NCBI RefSeq assembly: GCF_018139485.1 | Contig: NZ_JAGSNF010000020.1 | Span: forward strand, 62,001-126,000 | DNA length: 64,000 bases | Direction of reading: 5' to 3' | Source of the DNA: Phycicoccus avicenniae | GTDB taxonomy: Bacteria; Actinomycetota; Actinomycetes; Actinomycetales; Dermatophilaceae | Shown here: positions 44,928 to 52,741 of the stretch, in pieces | Layout: the number at the start of each line of letters is the position of its first letter | Position numbering within the stretch: position 1 is the stretch's first letter | Translations under genes and position numbers: made by a program | Notes under the pieces: generated by a model | What the model was told of the DNA's origin: nothing | Databases searched by the model: none | Seen by the model: the letters and a program-made list of their open reading frames with translations, nothing else

Positions 44928-46277
44928 GTGGCATCACCCCAGAACTACCTCGCCGTCATCAAGGTCGTCGGCATCGGCGGCGGCGGGGTCAACGCCATCA
45001 ACCGGATGATCGAGGTCGGCCTCAAGGGCGTCGAGTTCATCGCCGTCAACACCGACGCCCAGGCGCTGCTCATGAGCGACGCCGACGTCAAGCTCGACGT
45101 GGGCCGCGAGCTGACCCGAGGGCTCGGCGCCGGCGCCGACCCCGAGGTCGGCAAGAAGGCCGCCGAGGACCACGCGGAGGAGATCGAGGAGGTCCTCAAG
45201 GGGGCCGACATGGTCTTCGTCACCGCCGGCGAGGGCGGCGGCACCGGCACCGGCGGCGCGCCCGTCGTCGCCCGGATCGCCAAGGGTCTCGGCGCCCTGA
45301 CGATCGGTGTCGTCACCCGCCCGTTCACCTTCGAGGGTCGTCGCCGGGCGAACCAGGCGGAGTCCGGCATCACCGACCTGCGCGACGAGGTCGACACCCT
45401 CATCGTCATCCCCAACGACCGCCTGCTGTCGATCAGCGACCGCGGCGTGTCGATGCTCGACGCCTTCCACAGCGCGGACCAGGTCCTGCTCTCCGGCGTC
45501 CAGGGCATCACCGACCTCATCACGACCCCGGGCCTGATCAACCTCGACTTCGCCGACGTCAAGTCCGTCATGCAGGGGGCGGGGTCGGCCCTCATGGGCA
45601 TCGGCTCGGCCCGCGGCGAGGACCGCGCCGTCCAGGCGGCCGAGCTCGCGATCTCCAGCCCGCTGCTCGAGGCGAGCATCGACGGCGCGCACGGGGTCCT
45701 GCTGTCGATCCAGGGCGGCAGCGACCTCGGGCTCTTCGAGATCAACGAGGCCGCCCGGCTCGTCCAGGAGGCGGCCCACCCAGAGGCCAACATCATCTTC
45801 GGCGCGGTCATCGACGACGCCCTCGGCGACGAGGTGCGGGTCACCGTCATCGCGGCCGGCTTCGACGGCGGCGCCCCCCAGCGCAAGGCCGACGACCGGG
45901 CCCTCGGCACGATCCAGGGGCGCCCCGTCCCGCCGGCGGTCCCGCCGGCCCCGGGTGGTGGGGCGGCCGCGCCGTCGACGCCCGCCGCGCCGCCGAGCCC
46001 CGGCCAGGCCCCGGGCGGAGCCGTCCCGCCGCCCGCGCCCACGCAGCCCGCCACCGAGCGGCCGGCGACCGCGCAGCCCGCCCCCGCCGCGGCGCCCCCC
46101 GCGACCCCCGTCCCGCCGCGCGTGGAGCCCTCGTCCGCGCCCACCCCCGAGGAGGAGTCCCCGGTGCGGACCGAGCGCGAGTCCTCCGCCCCCGAGCCGG
46201 CGCGCACCCAGCAGCCGCCGCGCACGGTGACGTTCGACAGCGACGACGACCTCGACGTCCCCGACTTCCTCAAGTGA
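44928..46277 (+). CDS. ftsZ: Cell division protein FtsZ
   Basis: 449-residue tubulin-like GTPase forming the Z ring. The core is canonical: [26 protein letters not shown], the GTP signature [13 protein letters not shown], and the T7 loop [12 protein letters not shown], ending at about residue 320. A roughly 115-residue Pro/Ala-rich linker follows, longer than in many bacteria, then the conserved C-terminal peptide [10 protein letters not shown] that binds SepF and, in other bacteria, FtsA. GTG start with AAGGAAGG upstream. Its own promoter region and a palindrome precede it. Confidence 0.97.
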   Translation: MASPQNYLAVIKVVGIGGGGVNAINRMIEVGLKGVEFIAVNTDAQALLMSDADVKLDVGRELTRGLGAGADPEVGKKAAEDHAEEIEEVLKGADMVFVTAGEGGGTGTGGAPVVARIAKGLGALTIGVVTRPFTFEGRRRANQAESGITDLRDEVDTLIVIPNDRLLSISDRGVSMLDAFHSADQVLLSGVQGITDLITTPGLINLDFADVKSVMQGAGSALMGIGSARGEDRAVQAAELAISSPLLEASIDGAHGVLLSIQGGSDLGLFEINEAARLVQEAAHPEANIIFGAVIDDALGDEVRVTVIAAGFDGGAPQRKADDRALGTIQGRPVPPAVPPAPGGGAAAPSTPAAPPSPGQAPGGAVPPPAPTQPATERPATAQPAPAAAPPATPVPPRVEPSSAPTPEEESPVRTERESSAPEPARTQQPPRTVTFDSDDDLDVPDFLK

Positions 46278-46326
46278 CGTGCCGCCCCGGGGCGGGCCGG
46301 GCGACCGGTCCGCCCCGCGGCGCGTC

Positions 46327-46332
46327 TACGGT
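46327..46332 (+). promoter_or_regulatory. -10 box abutting the pgeF start (leaderless)
   Basis: TACGGT ends six bases before the GTG at 46339; no Shine-Dalgarno is present. Confidence 0.45.
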
Positions 46333-46338
46333 GGGTCC

Positions 46339-47043
46339 GTGATCGTCTGGGAGCGTCGAGACGCCGGCGTCCGCCGTGCCGTCACCGGCCGCGCCGGTGG
46401 GGTGAGCACGGGGGAGAAGGCCGGGCTCAACCTCGCCCGGCACGTCGGCGACGACCCCGGTGCGGTCGCCGAGAACCGCCGCCGACTCGCGGGCGCGGTC
46501 GGGGTGCCGGTCGTCTACATGGACCAGTGCCACGGCGCCGACGTCGCCGTCGTCGACCGGGTGCCCGAGACCGCCCCGTCCTGCGACGCCCTCGTCACGA
46601 CCGCGGGCGACCTCGCCCTCGCGGTGCTCGTCGCCGACTGCGTCCCCGTCCTGCTGTCGGGGGACGGCGTCGTCGGCGCCGCGCACGCCGGGCGGCCCGG
46701 CCTGCTCGCGGGCGTGGTGCCCGCCGTCGTCGCCGCGATGCGCGGGGCGGGCGCACGACGCATCGACGCCGTCGTCGGACCCTCCGTGTGCGGGCGCTGC
46801 TACGAGGTCCCGGCGACGATGCGCGACGAGGTCGCGGCCGCGCACCCGGTCTCCGCGACGGTGTCGTGGACCGGGACGCCGGCGCTGGACGTCGGCGCGG
46901 GCGTCGTCGCCGCCCTGCGAGGGCTCGACGTCGAGGTCACCTGGGTGCCCGGCTGCACGCGCGAGCGGGACGACCTGCACTCGCACCGGCGCAGCCACGG
47001 CGAGGGCCGCTTCGCCGGCGTCGTCCGCCGGGAGGCGTCGTGA
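46339..47043 (+). CDS. pgeF: Peptidoglycan editing factor PgeF / purine nucleoside phosphorylase (YlmD, laccase domain)
   Basis: 234-residue protein of the YfiH/YlmD family, described as a Zn-dependent purine nucleoside phosphorylase and as a factor that prevents wrong incorporation of L-Ser into peptidoglycan precursors. Visible metal and active-site motifs: DQCHGADV, LVADCVPVLL, AAHAGRPGLLAGV, VGPSVCGRCYEV and the His-rich LHSHRRSHGEGRF. The N-terminus is TGRAGGVSTGEKAGLNLARHVGDD. It begins after a TACGGT box and overlaps yggS by GTGA. Confidence 0.9.
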   Translation: MIVWERRDAGVRRAVTGRAGGVSTGEKAGLNLARHVGDDPGAVAENRRRLAGAVGVPVVYMDQCHGADVAVVDRVPETAPSCDALVTTAGDLALAVLVADCVPVLLSGDGVVGAAHAGRPGLLAGVVPAVVAAMRGAGARRIDAVVGPSVCGRCYEVPATMRDEVAAAHPVSATVSWTGTPALDVGAGVVAALRGLDVEVTWVPGCTRERDDLHSHRRSHGEGRFAGVVRREAS

Positions 47044-47735
47044 CCGACCGCAGGGCGGAGCTCGCGGAGCGGCTCGAGCGGGTCCGTGCCCGGGTCGAGG
47101 CGGCGCGCGCCGACGCCGGGCGCGAGGACCCCGTCACGGTCGTCGCGGTGACCAAACGCTTCCCGGCCTCGGACCTCGACCTCCTCGCCGACCTCGGCGT
47201 CGTCGACGTCGGCGAGAACCGGGACCAGGAGGCCTCGGCGAAGCTTCCCGACGTCGCGCGCCGGGCCGACCTCACGGTGCACTTCGTCGGTCAGGTCCAG
47301 ACCAAGAAGGCCGGGTCGGTCGTCGGCTACGCCGACGTCGTCCACTCGCTCGACCGGGCCAAGCTCGCCGGGGCGCTCGACCGGGCGGCGGAGCGGCACG
47401 GGACGGTCCTCGACGTCCTCCTCCAGGTCGGCCTCGACACCTCGGGCGAACGCGGCGGGGTCGCCCCCGACGACCTCGGCCGGCTCGCCGACGAGGTGGG
47501 CGCGCTCGCACACCTGCGGCTACGGGGACTCATGGCCGTCGCACCGCGCGAGGGGGCGCCTCGCGCGGCGTTCGCCCGCCTGCACGACCTCTCGCAGCGG
47601 CTGCGCGCGGACCACCCGGAGGCGGGGTGGATCTCGGCCGGGATGAGCGGCGACCTCGAGGACGCCGTCGCCGAGGGCGCGACACACCTGCGTGTCGGGT
47701 CCGCAATCCTCGGATCTCGTGAGTCACACCGGTAA
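47040..47735 (+). CDS. YggS family PLP homeostasis protein (YlmE)
   Basis: 231-residue single-domain alanine-racemase-fold PLP-binding protein (PLPBP/YggS) that buffers pyridoxal phosphate; not a racemase. The Schiff-base Lys is in [13 protein letters not shown]; the family motifs [13 protein letters not shown] (normally GENRVQE), [11 protein letters not shown] (usually HxIGxLQxNK), and [29 protein letters not shown] are seen. Coupled to pgeF by a GTGA overlap. Its usual place next to sepF in Gram-positives is conserved. Confidence 0.9.
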   Translation: MTDRRAELAERLERVRARVEAARADAGREDPVTVVAVTKRFPASDLDLLADLGVVDVGENRDQEASAKLPDVARRADLTVHFVGQVQTKKAGSVVGYADVVHSLDRAKLAGALDRAAERHGTVLDVLLQVGLDTSGERGGVAPDDLGRLADEVGALAHLRLRGLMAVAPREGAPRAAFARLHDLSQRLRADHPEAGWISAGMSGDLEDAVAEGATHLRVGSAILGSRESHR

Positions 47736-47791
47736 CTTCGGTCACGATCGCACGGCACCGGCAGGCGGGGCCACGAACCGAGGAGCACGTG

Positions 47792-48262
47792 ATGTCTGGC
47801 GCGCTGAAGAAGACGATGGTGTACCTGGGCCTCGCCGAGGACCAGGGCCGCTACGACGACGAGTACTACGACTACGACGACCAGCACGAGGCGGAGGACC
47901 GCCCCGAGCACCACGCCGAGGTCACGCCCCTGCCGACCCGCCGCACGATGGCCGAGGTCGTGCGCCAGCCCGAGGCCGGCAGCGTCTCGCGGATCACGAC
48001 GATCCACCCGCGGACGTACAACGAGGCCAAGACGATCGGCGAGAGCTTCCGCGGCGGGGTCCCGGTCATCATGAACCTCACCGACATGAGCGACTCCGAC
48101 GCCAAGCGGCTCGTCGACTTCGCCGCCGGCCTCGTCTTCGGTCTGCACGGCAGCATCGAGCGCGTGACGTCCAAGGTCTTCCTGCTCTCGCCCGAGACCG
48201 TCGAGGTCAACGCGGAGGAGGGCGCCCCGCCCGCCGGGCGCGGCGTCTTCAACCAGAGCTGA
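47792..48262 (+). CDS. sepF: Cell division protein SepF
   Basis: 156-residue protein that polymerises and anchors FtsZ to the membrane in bacteria without FtsA, as here. A short amphipathic N-terminal helix ([15 protein letters not shown]) for membrane binding, an acidic, Tyr/Asp-rich linker ([12 protein letters not shown]), and the SepF fold ([52 protein letters not shown]) are visible. ATG 47792 is preferred over the GTG three bases before. Confidence 0.95.
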   Translation: MSGALKKTMVYLGLAEDQGRYDDEYYDYDDQHEAEDRPEHHAEVTPLPTRRTMAEVVRQPEAGSVSRITTIHPRTYNEAKTIGESFRGGVPVIMNLTDMSDSDAKRLVDFAAGLVFGLHGSIERVTSKVFLLSPETVEVNAEEGAPPAGRGVFNQS

Positions 48263-48311
48263 GCCGGACCCGCCGCCCACGCCCCCGGGCGAGTAGGCGA
48301 GACTTCGTCCC

Positions 48312-48602
48312 ATGCAGCTGATCTTCGGCCTCCTCGCCTTCGTGGTCTTCCTGTACCTCGTCGTGCTCATCGGGCGGCTGGTGTTCGACTGGATCCGGAT
48401 GTTCGCCCGGGACTGGCGGCCGCGCGGGCCGGTGCTCCTCGTCGCCGAGCCCGTGTACACGCTGACCGACCCGCCGCTCAACGCGCTCCGCCGCGTCATC
48501 CCGCCGCTGCGGCTGGGCGGGATCTCGCTCGACCTGTCCTTCATCGTGCTCTTCCTCGCGGTCGTCATCCTGCGCTCGGTCTTCACCGGGCTGGCGCAGT
48601 AG
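48312..48602 (+). CDS. YggT family membrane protein (YlmG)
   Basis: 96-residue protein with two transmembrane helices (about residues 5-24 and 75-93) joined by a cytosolic-looking loop with the VYTLTDPPLNALRRVIPPLRLGGISLDLS motif, the YggT signature (TxPxLxxxRRxxPP). Required for normal division or osmotic tolerance in some bacteria; the biochemistry is unknown. Conserved place between sepF and divIVA. Confidence 0.9.
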   Translation: MQLIFGLLAFVVFLYLVVLIGRLVFDWIRMFARDWRPRGPVLLVAEPVYTLTDPPLNALRRVIPPLRLGGISLDLSFIVLFLAVVILRSVFTGLAQ

Positions 48603-48772
48603 GACCGGGGACCGGACCCGTCCGACCGCCTGCGGACCGGGTCACGTCCGGTCACACCTGTCACGTGGGCCCCGTCATCGTCTAGGCTGGCGTCCTTCGG
48701 TCACCCCGGACCGGTCGGAGCGCCGCGCTCGGGGACCATCGCCCGTGACCTTCGCGCCTCCAGGAGTTGCTC

Positions 48773-50242
48773 ATGGCTCTCACGCCCGAGGACGTCCTCA
48801 ACAAGACGTTCACCCAGACCCAGTTCCGCCGTGGATACGACGAGCGCGAGGTCGACGACTTCCTCGACGACATCGTCGCCGAGATGCGCCGGATGCTGAA
48901 GGACCAGGACGACCTCAAGGGGGAGATGTCCCAGGCGCGCGACGGCCGCGGCATGGCCCCCGCGTCGGGCTCCGACCCGGACGCCGCCCGCGACCTCGAG
49001 GAGCTGCGCTCCAAGAACGCGACCCTCGCCGCCCGGGTCTCCGAGCTCGAGGGCACCCGCAGCGAGCTCACCGCCCGCCTCGGCGAGTACGAGAACAAGA
49101 CGGGGGACAGCGAGTCCCGTGCCGCCGAGCTCCAGGGGACCCTCGCCCAGATCGAGCAGCGCAACGCCGAGCTCGAGCGCGAGCTCGAGGCGCTGCGTGG
49201 CGCCGAGGGCGACGCCGACGGCCGGGTCGCCGAGGCCGAGCGCCGCGCCTCCGAGCTCGAGCACCACGCGACCCAGATCGAGCGTCACGCGGGCAGCCTC
49301 GAGGAGCAGGTCCGTGACCTCGAGGGACAGCTGCAGGAGGCCCGCAGCCAGGCCCAGGCCGCCGCGGGCGAGCGGGAGGAGGCCGGCGCCGCCGAGTCCG
49401 AGCGGGTCGCCACCCTCGAGGCCCGTCTCCAGGAGATGGAGCAGCGCGCCGGGGAGGACTCCGAGGCCGCGCAGCAGCGGGCCCAGGAGGCCGAGCAGCG
49501 GCTCGCCGAGGCCGAGTCCCGGGCCCAGGAGGCCGAGCAGCGCGTCGCCGACGCCGAGGCCCGCGCCCAGGACGCCGAGCAGCGCGCCACGCAGGCCGAG
49601 CAGTCCGCCGCGCAGGGCGAGGACTCCTCCGTCGGGGCGGCCGCGCTGGCCGGTACCGGTGGCGGTGCGAGCGCCGCCGGTGTCATCGCCCTCGCGCAGC
49701 GGCTCCACGACGAGCACGTCGCCGCCGGTGAGAGCAAGCGCGACGAGCTCGTCTCGACAGGTCAGGCCAAGCACGACGAGCTGCTCGGCACCGCCCAGCG
49801 GCGCCACGACGAGCTCGTGTCGACGGCGCAGGCCAAGCACGACGAGCTGGTCTCCACCGGTCAGGCCAAGCACGACGAGCTGGTCGCCACCGGCCAGGCC
49901 CAGCACGACGAGATGGTCACCTCGGGGACGAGCCAGCGGGACGAGATGATCGGGACCGCGACGACCCAGCGGGACGAGATGCTCACCGAGGCCCGGGAAC
50001 GCTCGACCGGCATGGTGGCCGAGGCGCAGCAGAAGAAGGCCTCGATCCTCGAGGAGCTCGGCCGCGAGCGCGGGCTGCTCGAGCGCAAGATCGACGAGCT
50101 GCGGGGCTTCGAGCGGGACTACCGCAGCCGCCTGCACGACTACATCCAGGCCCAGCTGTCCGACCTCAAGAACGTCGGTCAGGACGAGGACGGGTCCGCC
50201 GAGGCCGGCGCCGAGGAGCCCCAGCGGGAGCACCAGAGCTGA
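48773..50242 (+). CDS. DivIVA/Wag31 polar growth protein with hendecad repeats
   Basis: 489-residue coiled-coil protein that marks curved membrane at poles and septum and directs apical wall growth. The N-terminal lipid-binding domain is intact: MALTPEDVLNKTFTQTQFRRGYDEREVDDFLDDIVAEM. Then a very long heptad-type coiled coil follows (residues 80-290, many QxAExR units). From residue 310 to 408 nine consecutive 11-residue units of the form xKHDELVSTGQ occur, encoded by 33-bp near-repeats. The C-terminus returns to a short coiled coil (LLERKIDELRGFERDYRSRL). Length is well above the 270 residues of mycobacterial Wag31. CAGGAG precedes the ATG. Confidence 0.93.
   Translation: MALTPEDVLNKTFTQTQFRRGYDEREVDDFLDDIVAEMRRMLKDQDDLKGEMSQARDGRGMAPASGSDPDAARDLEELRSKNATLAARVSELEGTRSELTARLGEYENKTGDSESRAAELQGTLAQIEQRNAELERELEALRGAEGDADGRVAEAERRASELEHHATQIERHAGSLEEQVRDLEGQLQEARSQAQAAAGEREEAGAAESERVATLEARLQEMEQRAGEDSEAAQQRAQEAEQRLAEAESRAQEAEQRVADAEARAQDAEQRATQAEQSAAQGEDSSVGAAALAGTGGGASAAGVIALAQRLHDEHVAAGESKRDELVSTGQAKHDELLGTAQRRHDELVSTAQAKHDELVSTGQAKHDELVATGQAQHDEMVTSGTSQRDEMIGTATTQRDEMLTEARERSTGMVAEAQQKKASILEELGRERGLLERKIDELRGFERDYRSRLHDYIQAQLSDLKNVGQDEDGSAEAGAEEPQREHQS
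49700..49996 (+). repeat. 33-bp coding tandem repeat (nine 11-residue units) in divIVA
   Basis: Units run RLHDEHVAAGE, SKRDELVSTGQ, AKHDELLGTAQ, RRHDELVSTAQ, AKHDELVSTGQ, AKHDELVATGQ, AQHDEMVTSGT, SQRDEMIGTAT, TQRDEMLTEAR. The middle units are also close at the DNA level (CAGGCCAAGCACGACGAGCT), so copy number may vary between strains. An 11-residue period suits a hendecad, nearly straight coiled coil. Confidence 0.8.
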
Positions 50243-50252
50243 ACGGTCGGTG

Positions 50253-50294
50253 AACGACGAGGGGTCCGGGCACCAACCCGGGCCCCTCGTCGTT
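50253..50294 (+). terminator. 18-bp hairpin terminator after divIVA
   Basis: AACGACGAGGGGTCCGGG (50253-50270) pairs with CCCGGGCCCCTCGTCGTT (50277-50294) with one T.G wobble and a CACCAA loop; the right arm ends in TTG. It is the strongest terminator of the cluster and isolates divIVA from the next gene. Confidence 0.85.
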
Positions 50295-50325
50295 GTCCCA
50301 GCGCAGGTCACCGGCGTTTCCTGCG

Positions 50326-50354
50326 TTGAGGTGCCGCCCGGCACCCCGTATCCT
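50326..50354 (+). promoter_or_regulatory. Promoter of the DksA-like gene
   Basis: TTGAGG (50326-50331), a 17-base spacer and TATCCT (50349-50354) form the best sigma-70 type promoter of the window, 56 bases before the ATG and just after the divIVA terminator. Confidence 0.7.
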
Positions 50355-50409
50355 CCACGAACCGACCGAGCCGCCAGGGCTCGGTCGACCCGCGAAAGGG
50401 TTGCACTGC

Positions 50410-51156
50410 ATGGCTGTGAAGCGTGCCGTCGATGCGGCGAAGCGGACGACGTCCAAGGCCTCCTCGGCCACCGCGTCCGCCGCCCGGAAGACGGCTGGGT
50501 CGGCGAAGAAGACCTCCACGTCGAAGGCGTCGCCGAGCACGACCCGGGGCGCGACGTCCTCGGGGTCCACGAAGGACGAGCCGGCGAGGAAGGCGACGCC
50601 GGCGAAGAAGTCGGCGTCCGCGGCCAAGCCCGCGAAGCAGGCCAAGCCCGCCAAGCCGGCCAAGCCCGCCAAGCAGGCCAAGCCGGCGAAGCAGGCCAGG
50701 CCCGCCAAGCAGGCCAAGCCCGCGAAGGCGGCCAAGCCGGCGAGGAAGGCGAGCGTGTCGCCCGCCTCCCTGCCGGTCCGCGACGGCGAGTCCAAGTGGA
50801 CCGCGGGCGAGGTCAAGGAGATCCGCAACGAGCTCGAGCACGACGTGGAGCAGCTGCGCGAGGAGCTGCAGCACGCCCGCAGCGACATCGTCGACCTCAT
50901 GCGCGACTCCGGTGACGGCGCCGGCGACGACCAGGCCGACGCCGGCGCGAAGACCTACGAGCGCGAGCAGGAGATCTCGCTGGCGAACAACGCCTGGGAG
51001 ATGCTCGAGCAGACCGAGCACGCCCTGGAACGCCTCGAGACCGGTACGTACGGCACCTGCGAGTCCTGCGGCAACCCCATCGGCAAGCTCCGCCTCCAGG
51101 CGGCGCCCCGGGCGACCCTGTGCATGTCGTGCAAGACGCAGCAGGAGCGCCGCTGA
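50410..51156 (+). CDS. TraR/DksA family zinc-finger protein with Lys/Pro/Ala-rich tail
   Basis: 248-residue protein. Residues 1-120 are a histone H1-like Lys/Ala/Pro/Thr-rich region with (A-K-P)-(A-K-Q) repeats that could bind DNA or RNA through charge. Residues 125-248 have the DksA layout: a coiled coil (EIRNELEHDVEQLREELQHARSDIV) and a C4 zinc finger (TCESCGNPIG...ATLCMSCK). The acidic Asp at the coiled-coil tip needed by E. coli DksA is not evident, so direct RNA polymerase secondary-channel action is uncertain. It has its own promoter and ends inside lspA reading frame territory. Confidence 0.85.
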   Translation: MAVKRAVDAAKRTTSKASSATASAARKTAGSAKKTSTSKASPSTTRGATSSGSTKDEPARKATPAKKSASAAKPAKQAKPAKPAKPAKQAKPAKQARPAKQAKPAKAAKPARKASVSPASLPVRDGESKWTAGEVKEIRNELEHDVEQLREELQHARSDIVDLMRDSGDGAGDDQADAGAKTYEREQEISLANNAWEMLEQTEHALERLETGTYGTCESCGNPIGKLRLQAAPRATLCMSCKTQQERR

Positions 51157-51710
51157 CCTCGGCCGAGCCCTCGCCGTCCGCGTCGTCCACCTCCGTGGAC
51201 GGCGGGCGGTTCGGCCCGCGTACCCTCCTGGCCGCCGTCGCCCTCGTCGTCCTCGTCCTCGACCAGGTGACGAAGGTCGCGGCGCTCGCGACGCTCACCC
51301 CCGGGGAGCCGGTCGACCTCGTCGGGTCGTGGATCCGTCTCAACATCATCCGCAACCCCGGGGCCGCGTTCTCGCTCGGCGACGACGCGACGTGGGTGCT
51401 GACGATCCTCTCGCTCGCCATCCTCGTCGGTGTGCTCGTCGCGGCGCGTCGGGTCGGCGACCGCACGTGGGGCGTCACCCTCGGACTGCTCCTCGGCGGG
51501 GCGGTCGGCAACCTCGTCGACCGCTTCGCCCGCGAACCGGGACCCGGACGGGGGCACGTCGTCGACTTCATCGACTACTTCGGCCTCTTCGTCGGCAACG
51601 TCGCGGACATCGCCATCGTCCTCGCCGCCGGGGTCGTCATGGTCCTCGCGCACCGGGGCGTCCCGCTCGGTCCGGGGTCGGGTCGCCACGAGGCGAACGC
51701 CGATGACTGA
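51120..51710 (+). CDS. lspA: Lipoprotein signal peptidase (signal peptidase II)
   Basis: Aspartic membrane protease that removes prolipoprotein signal peptides. Four transmembrane helices; motifs [34 protein letters not shown] (first catalytic Asp), and [13 protein letters not shown] (second catalytic Asp) are present. The start is uncertain. The longest NTG frame begins at GTG 51120 within the previous gene. GTG 51129 and 51195 are others. A CTG at 51153 in the NTGA overlap, with AGGAG six bases before, has the best ribosome site but needs a rare start codon. The stop overlaps the next gene. Confidence 0.9.
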   Translation: MHVVQDAAGAPLTSAEPSPSASSTSVDGGRFGPRTLLAAVALVVLVLDQVTKVAALATLTPGEPVDLVGSWIRLNIIRNPGAAFSLGDDATWVLTILSLAILVGVLVAARRVGDRTWGVTLGLLLGGAVGNLVDRFAREPGPGRGHVVDFIDYFGLFVGNVADIAIVLAAGVVMVLAHRGVPLGPGSGRHEANADD

Positions 51711-52638
51711 CCCGATGACCGACCAGCGCACCGTCCTCGTGCCCGACGGTCTCGAGGGCGAGCGGGTCGACGCGGCGATGGCCCGGCTCTTCGGGCTCTC
51801 CCGCACCCGGGCCGCGGACCTCGCCGCCGCCGACGAGGTGAGCGTCAACGGGGCGGTCGTCGGCAAGAGCCACCGGGTCAGCGCGGGCGACATGCTCGAG
51901 GTCGCCCTGCCGTCCGGGCCCGCGAGCCCGAGCCTCGAGGTCGTCGCCGAGCCGGTCCCCGGGATGCGGGTCGTCCACGACGACGACGACGTGGTCGTCG
52001 TCGACAAGCCGGTGGGGGTCGCGGCGCACCCGAGCGTCGGCTGGCGCGGCCCCAACGTCCTCGCCGGTCTCAAGGCCGCGGGCTACCGGATCGCGACGAG
52101 CGGCGCCAGCGAGCGCCAGGGCATCGTGTCCCGGCTCGACGTCGGCACCTCCGGCCTCATGGTCGTGTGCAAGAGCGAGCGGGCCTACTCCCTGCTCAAG
52201 CGGGCCTTCAAGGAGCGGCGGGTCGACAAGACCTACCGCACCCTCGTCCAGGGGCTGCCCGACCCCGTCGAGGGCACGATCGACGCCCCGATCGGCCGCC
52301 ACCCGGGCCACGACTACAAGTTCGCCGTCATGGACTCCGGCAAGCACGCGGTGACGCACTACGAGCTGCTCGAGGCCTTCCGGCACGCGAGCCTGCTCGA
52401 GATCCACCTCGAGACCGGCCGCACCCACCAGATCCGCGTCCACATGGCCGCGGTCCGCCACCCCTGCGTCGGCGACCCGCTCTACGGCGCGGACCCCACC
52501 CTGGCCCGCCGGCTCGGGCTGGAGCGGCAGTGGCTGCACGCGACCGGCCTCGGCTTCGAGCACCCCGGCTCGGGGGAGTGGGTCACCTTCGGGAGCACCC
52601 TCCCGCAGGACCTGCAGACCGCCCTCGACCGGCTCTGA
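51703..52638 (+). CDS. RluA family pseudouridine synthase (RluD-like)
   Basis: 311-residue RNA pseudouridine synthase. N-terminal S4 domain (residues 14-75, [32 protein letters not shown]), then the catalytic domain with [16 protein letters not shown], where Asp146 is the nucleophile; most relatives have HRLD rather than SRLD. Further motifs: [36 protein letters not shown]. Target is probably 23S rRNA as for RluD (inference from its place next to lspA, as in many Gram-positives). Starts eight bases before the lspA stop. Confidence 0.9.
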   Translation: MTDPMTDQRTVLVPDGLEGERVDAAMARLFGLSRTRAADLAAADEVSVNGAVVGKSHRVSAGDMLEVALPSGPASPSLEVVAEPVPGMRVVHDDDDVVVVDKPVGVAAHPSVGWRGPNVLAGLKAAGYRIATSGASERQGIVSRLDVGTSGLMVVCKSERAYSLLKRAFKERRVDKTYRTLVQGLPDPVEGTIDAPIGRHPGHDYKFAVMDSGKHAVTHYELLEAFRHASLLEIHLETGRTHQIRVHMAAVRHPCVGDPLYGADPTLARRLGLERQWLHATGLGFEHPGSGEWVTFGSTLPQDLQTALDRL

Positions 52639-52727
52639 CAGGGGTCGGGTCCGGGTCGCGGGGCCCGCTCCGGGCCGCCGCGCGCGACACGGTCGGCGAC
52701 ACGCCGAGGGGTGTCCCCGGGCCCACC

Positions 52728-52733
52728 TAGGAT
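52728..52733 (+). promoter_or_regulatory. -10 box abutting the dnaE start
   Basis: TAGGAT lies five bases before GTG 52739 and eight before ATG 52742, consistent with a leaderless or almost leaderless transcript. Confidence 0.45.
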
Positions 52734-52741
52734 GGCCCGTG

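Noticed and set aside
49700-49996. 33-bp repeats that could suggest a CRISPR array
   Set aside because: They are contiguous, without spacers, and encode the hendecads of DivIVA.
50620-50750. Short repeats that could suggest a CRISPR array
   Set aside because: The repeats are in frame, encode AKP/AKQ units, and have no unique spacers.
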